A stretch of DNA of 9,743 bases from DASTGO01 sp035719045 (lineage in GTDB: Bacteria; Actinomycetota; Actinomycetes; Actinomycetales; Kineosporiaceae). Below, piece after piece: positions 7,171 to 9,743 of the stretch (positions are counted from its first letter, which is position 1; every line of letters begins with the position of its first letter). Below the pieces are notes generated by a model. That model was not told where the DNA came from. It ran no database searches and saw only the letters and a list, made by a program, of their open reading frames with translations. Location of the stretch: positions 1 to 9,743 of the forward strand of contig DASTGO010000002.1 in assembly GCA_035719045.1 (NCBI GenBank). The letters are read 5' to 3'. A program made the position numbers and the translations under genes.

Positions 7171-7683
7171 GTGTCGACTGACGCACTGGTGCTGCTGCGC
7201 GAGGACCACAAACGGATCCGGGGCCTGTTCAAGGACTTCACGGCGGCGGCGAACCGGCCCCCGTCCCGCAGGGAGCGCATCGTGACCCGGATCCTGGAGG
7301 AGTTGACCGCGCACACCTTCGTGGAGAACGAGGTGGTCTACCCGCGGATCCGTGCCCTGCTCCCCGACCTGGAACAGGAGATCCTGGAGTCCTTCGAGGA
7401 GCACCACGTGGCGGATGTGGTGGCCGCCGAGCTGGCCGGGCTGCACGCCGACGACGAGAGGTTCGAGGCGAAGGCGACCGTGCTCATCGAGATCGTGGGC
7501 CACCACCTGCAGGAGGAGGAGCAGGACTGGTTTCCCAAGGTCCGGGCCGCCCTGACCCGGACCCAGCTGCGCGAGATCGGGGCCGAACTGCTGGCCGCCC
7601 GAGGCCGGGCGCCCTCCGCGCCTGCGACGCCTGAGCAGGTTGGCCCGGGATCTACCGCGCCGGGCGGTCGCCGCATGCGATAG
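7171..7683 (+). CDS. Hemerythrin-like HHE cation-binding protein
   Basis: This 170-residue protein has the four-helix hemerythrin-like fold pattern, which binds a non-haem di-iron centre and is linked in bacteria to oxygen, nitric oxide or peroxide sensing and defence. The ligand set is visible: H13 in REDHKRIRGLF, H48-E52 in HTFVE, H78/H79 in FEEHHVAD, and H112-E116 in GHHLQEEE. No signal peptide or membrane segment is present. The last 27 or so residues (RGRAPSAPATPEQ onward) are disordered-looking and outside the fold. The GTG start at 7171-7173 has GGAGG (7161-7165) at 5-nt spacing, and its product begins VSTDALVLLREDHK, where the first helix should start. A longer open frame upstream to 7030 would read through the leader and has no such signal. 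A stress-type promoter lies upstream. Confidence 0.93.
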   Translation: MSTDALVLLREDHKRIRGLFKDFTAAANRPPSRRERIVTRILEELTAHTFVENEVVYPRIRALLPDLEQEILESFEEHHVADVVAAELAGLHADDERFEAKATVLIEIVGHHLQEEEQDWFPKVRAALTRTQLREIGAELLAARGRAPSAPATPEQVGPGSTAPGGRRMR

Positions 7684-7692
7684 TGGGCCACC

Positions 7693-7713
7693 GCCGACGG
7701 GTGACCCGGCGGC
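7693..7713 (+). terminator. Hairpin after the hemerythrin gene
   Basis: Arms GCCGACGGG (7693-7701) and CCCGGCGGC (7705-7713) pair over eight of nine positions around a TGA loop, with one central A-G mismatch. It starts 9 nt after the hemerythrin TAG. It overlaps the following palindrome by four bases, so the two foldings exclude each other. No T-tract follows. Confidence 0.35.
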
Positions 7714-7723
7714 ACGCGTGCCG
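7710..7723 (+). promoter_or_regulatory. 14-bp perfect palindrome just upstream of the membrane-protein gene
   Basis: CGGCACGCGTGCCG is self-complementary over all 14 bases. It ends 4 nt before the GAGGAG Shine-Dalgarno (7728-7733) of the following gene. It could be an operator for a dimeric regulator, or a hairpin-former in the mRNA. Confidence 0.5.
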
Positions 7724-7738
7724 GACCGAGGAGCCCTC

Positions 7739-8767
7739 GTGAGCGAGACCCCGCAGGGTCCGGGCTGGTGGCTTGCCTCCGACGGGCGGTACTACCCGCC
7801 GGAGAGCGCGCCGGGGCCCGCGTACCCACCCTCCACCCCGCAGTACCCGCAGCGGCAGGGGTTTCCCGAACCCACCACCGGCCCCCGGCAGGAGTACCCC
7901 CGGCAGCCTTACGGGCAGCCGTACCAGGAGGGCGTGCCTTCGGCTCAGGCCCGGCCGTCCTACCAGGCTCCGCAGCCGTACCAGGTCCCGCCGGGGTATC
8001 CGCAGGGTCCGACCTACCCGTCCGGCCCGGGACCGTCCGCGCCGGGCGGGGGGTACCCCTCGGCGGGTGGCCCTCCACAGCGACGTCGGCGGGGCCGGGG
8101 CTGTCTGGTCACGGCGGTCGTGGTGGTGGCCGTCGTCGCCGGGCTGGTCGTGGGCGGGCGGATCCTGGTCGACCGGGTGACCGGCTGGTTCGGGGCCAAG
8201 ACGGACTCCCTGGTCGGGGGGTCCGGCTGCCCGTTCCTCAGTGACGGCGAGGCCGCGGCCCTGGTCGGGGGGAAGATCACCCTGGTGAAGGCGGGGTCGC
8301 TGACGTCGGTCGTGTCGCAGATGGTGGACGGCCGGGTGATCCCGGACGCCCCGTCCTGCTGGGCGATGAGTGACAGCCGGTCCAGTTCCGCCGACCCGGG
8401 TCGGCTGATGCGGATCGCCAGCCAGACCTCGCCCGACGCGGCGAAGTCGTTCCGTGACGAGGTCACGAAGGCGAAGGGTGTCACCGTCGACAAGGGCAGC
8501 GGCCTGAGCGTCAGCAGCGAGCGCTACTACAACAAGCCGGTGACCGGGTTCGGCGACGAGGCGTTCTGCACCACCGCCTCCACCTCAGGACCCGGCTCGG
8601 CGGGCGTGCTGGTGCGCAAGGGCGACCGGCTGGTCTACGTGTCGCTCACCCCGGACCTCTCCCAGGGGGCGCCGGGGATCGGGACACCGGGCCGGACCAC
8701 GCTGTCCACCGACGACGGCAGCTGTGCCCTGGCGCAGAAGATCGCCGCCGTGGTGCTCACGCACTGA
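7739..8767 (+). CDS. Single-pass membrane protein with Pro/Tyr/Gln-rich cytoplasmic tail and extracellular domain
   Basis: This is a 342-residue protein starting at GTG 7739-7741 with GAGGAG at 5-nt spacing. Residues 9-21 read GWWLASDGRYYPP, a short motif I recall at the N-termini of many actinobacterial membrane proteins. Residues 22-112 are low-complexity, rich in Pro, Tyr, Gln and Gly. A basic stretch QRRRRGRG (114-121) precedes one membrane helix (about 122-140), so the tail should face the cytosol and residues 145-342 the outside. The outer part holds four cysteines (C164, C207, C277, C329), enough for two disulfides, and segments CPFLSDGEAAALVGG and GFGDEAFC. These loosely recall DUF3558-like secreted actinobacterial domains, but I cannot confirm that. 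Function is unknown. The methyltransferase gene begins 3 bp after its stop. A longer open frame reaching back to 7640 overlaps the hemerythrin gene and was not used. Confidence 0.82.
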   Translation: MSETPQGPGWWLASDGRYYPPESAPGPAYPPSTPQYPQRQGFPEPTTGPRQEYPRQPYGQPYQEGVPSAQARPSYQAPQPYQVPPGYPQGPTYPSGPGPSAPGGGYPSAGGPPQRRRRGRGCLVTAVVVVAVVAGLVVGGRILVDRVTGWFGAKTDSLVGGSGCPFLSDGEAAALVGGKITLVKAGSLTSVVSQMVDGRVIPDAPSCWAMSDSRSSSADPGRLMRIASQTSPDAAKSFRDEVTKAKGVTVDKGSGLSVSSERYYNKPVTGFGDEAFCTTASTSGPGSAGVLVRKGDRLVYVSLTPDLSQGAPGIGTPGRTTLSTDDGSCALAQKIAAVVLTH

Positions 8768-8770
8768 CCG

Positions 8771-9703
8771 ATGCCCCGGCCCGGCGAACCCCCTGTCCCT
8801 CCCGGTCCGGTGTCCCGCGAGCCCGAACCTGCCCGCGCCGCACTGCACGAACGCGGTGCCGCCGAGCCCGGGCGGGCGACGGCCGAGGTGGTGGCGCGCC
8901 TGAGGTCCGCGGGCTGCGTGTTCGCCGAGGACGAGGCCGGCGTTCTGCTCTCCTCGGTCGGGTCGCAGACCGAACTGGACGCCTGGGTGGCGCGCCGGGT
9001 CGCGGGGGAACCCCTGGAGCAGATCGTCGGCTGGGCACAGTTCTGCGGGCTGCGGATCGCCGTGCGGCCGGGGGTGTTCGTCCCACGGCTGCGGACCGAA
9101 CTCCTGGTGCGCGAGGCGGCGACACTGCTGCGGCAGGCCAGGGCGGTGCGCGGCGGCTCGGGCGGTGAACGCCCGGTCGTGGTCGACCTGTGCTGTGGGA
9201 GCGGCGCCGTCGGGGTGGCGCTGGCCGTACTGGCCGGGCCGGTGGAGGTGCATGCCGCGGATCTCGATCCGGCCGCGGTGGACTGTGCCGGCAGCACCCT
9301 GGCCGGGCTGGCGGCCATGGCCGGCGACCGGTCCACGGGGCAGGCCTACCTCGGCGACCTGTTCGAGCCCCTGCCGCCACGACTGCGGGGCACCGTGGAC
9401 GCCCTGGTCGTGAACGCGCCCTACGTGCCGACGGCGCAGATCGCGCTGATGCCGCCGGAGGCCCGGCTGCACGAGCCGATCACGGCCCTCGACGGCGGTC
9501 CGGACGGCCTGGACGTGGCACGGCGGGCCGTCGCGGCGGCGCCGGACTGGCTGGCGCCGGGCGGGCAGATGCTCGTGGAGACCAGCGCGCGGCAGGCCCC
9601 GGCGCTGCGGGAGCTGATGGCGGCGGCGGGGTTGCCGGCCCGCGTGGTGTCCGACAGCGACCTCGATGCCACCGCCGTCATCGGGTGGCGTCCCCGACCG
9701 TGA
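8771..9703 (+). CDS. Putative protein-(glutamine-N5) methyltransferase, PrmC/HemK-related, NAPY subgroup
   Basis: This 310-residue SAM-dependent methyltransferase has the PrmC/HemK layout: an N-terminal helical region (about 15-85), a connector PLEQIVGWAQFCGLRIAV followed by GVFVPRLRTELLV, then the Rossmann domain. Motif I is VDLCCGSGAVG (138-148) and motif II is HAADLDPAAVD (161-171). The catalytic tetrapeptide is NAPY (215-218), where PrmC and most N5-glutamine methyltransferases have NPPY. The following PPEARLHEP matches a PrmC-related subgroup I recall, whose substrate is unknown. It is therefore probably not the release-factor methyltransferase itself. The ATG at 8771 has no Shine-Dalgarno and lies 3 bp after the membrane-protein stop, so translation is probably coupled to that gene. 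The first 20 residues are proline-rich, and a GTG at 8810-8812 is an alternative start. Confidence 0.88.
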   Translation: MPRPGEPPVPPGPVSREPEPARAALHERGAAEPGRATAEVVARLRSAGCVFAEDEAGVLLSSVGSQTELDAWVARRVAGEPLEQIVGWAQFCGLRIAVRPGVFVPRLRTELLVREAATLLRQARAVRGGSGGERPVVVDLCCGSGAVGVALAVLAGPVEVHAADLDPAAVDCAGSTLAGLAAMAGDRSTGQAYLGDLFEPLPPRLRGTVDALVVNAPYVPTAQIALMPPEARLHEPITALDGGPDGLDVARRAVAAAPDWLAPGGQMLVETSARQAPALRELMAAAGLPARVVSDSDLDATAVIGWRPRP

Positions 9704-9718
9704 CCGGACCGGACGGCC

Positions 9719-9740
9719 GCCGGGGCGGTGCCGGGGCGGT
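9719..9740 (+). repeat. 11-bp tandem repeat, two perfect copies at the window edge
   Basis: GCCGGGGCGGT occurs at 9719-9729 and again at 9730-9740, directly adjacent and identical. The window ends 3 bp later, so more copies may follow. It lies 15 bp after the methyltransferase stop. Confidence 0.7.
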
Positions 9741-9743
9741 TCG

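Overview
The window is very GC-rich, with GTG starts and GC-saturated third codon positions. Its gene families include an HESIGH-type TldD, a TldE partner, an N5-glutamine methyltransferase relative with an NAPY motif, and a Pro/Tyr-tailed membrane protein opening with a GWWLASDGRYYPP motif. Together these point to the chromosome of a high-GC actinobacterium. I cannot fix the genus from sequence alone. I see no insertion sequence, phage gene, tRNA, rRNA or CRISPR array; this looks like ordinary core or shell chromosome.

Layout. Positions 1-1817 (minus strand) hold tldD followed by the start of tldE, joined by a 4-base GTGA overlap; the pair should make the two-subunit TldD/TldE metalloprotease. 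Positions 1981-3116 (minus strand) hold rnhA (RNase HI) followed by a gluconokinase, closed by a strong hairpin just after the gluconokinase stop. A 61-bp divergent gap separates rnhA from a plus-strand aldo/keto reductase (3178-4014). Next on the plus strand is an unrecognised 122-residue protein (4107-4475), with a 19-bp tandem duplication lying across the reductase stop codon. A plus-strand-specific hairpin separates that gene from a convergent 767-residue membrane protein carrying GGDEF and EAL domains (4539-6842, minus strand). A 328-bp divergent gap leads to a hemerythrin-like HHE protein (7171-7683, plus strand). Then come a single-pass membrane protein with a Pro/Tyr/Gln-rich tail (7739-8767) and, 3 bp later, a PrmC-like methyltransferase (8771-9703).

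How the parts relate. Clear functional links are few: TldD with TldE, rnhA co-transcribed with gluconokinase, and the membrane protein translationally close to the methyltransferase. Gluconokinase and a 2,5-diketogluconate-reductase-type AKR sit near each other on opposite strands, which is suggestive of sugar-acid metabolism but weak.

Regulation. Several genes lack a convincing Shine-Dalgarno but have a TANNNT-like -10 exactly 6-7 nt before the start codon (tldD, rnhA, the AKR), which suggests leaderless mRNAs. The hemerythrin gene has a good Shine-Dalgarno and an upstream GTTT-N14-GGGTTT element resembling actinobacterial SigB/SigF-type stress promoters.

I did not find a clearly new multi-gene system. 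The least explained parts are the 122-residue orphan, the membrane protein/methyltransferase pair, and the palindromes around 7073-7093 and 7693-7723.
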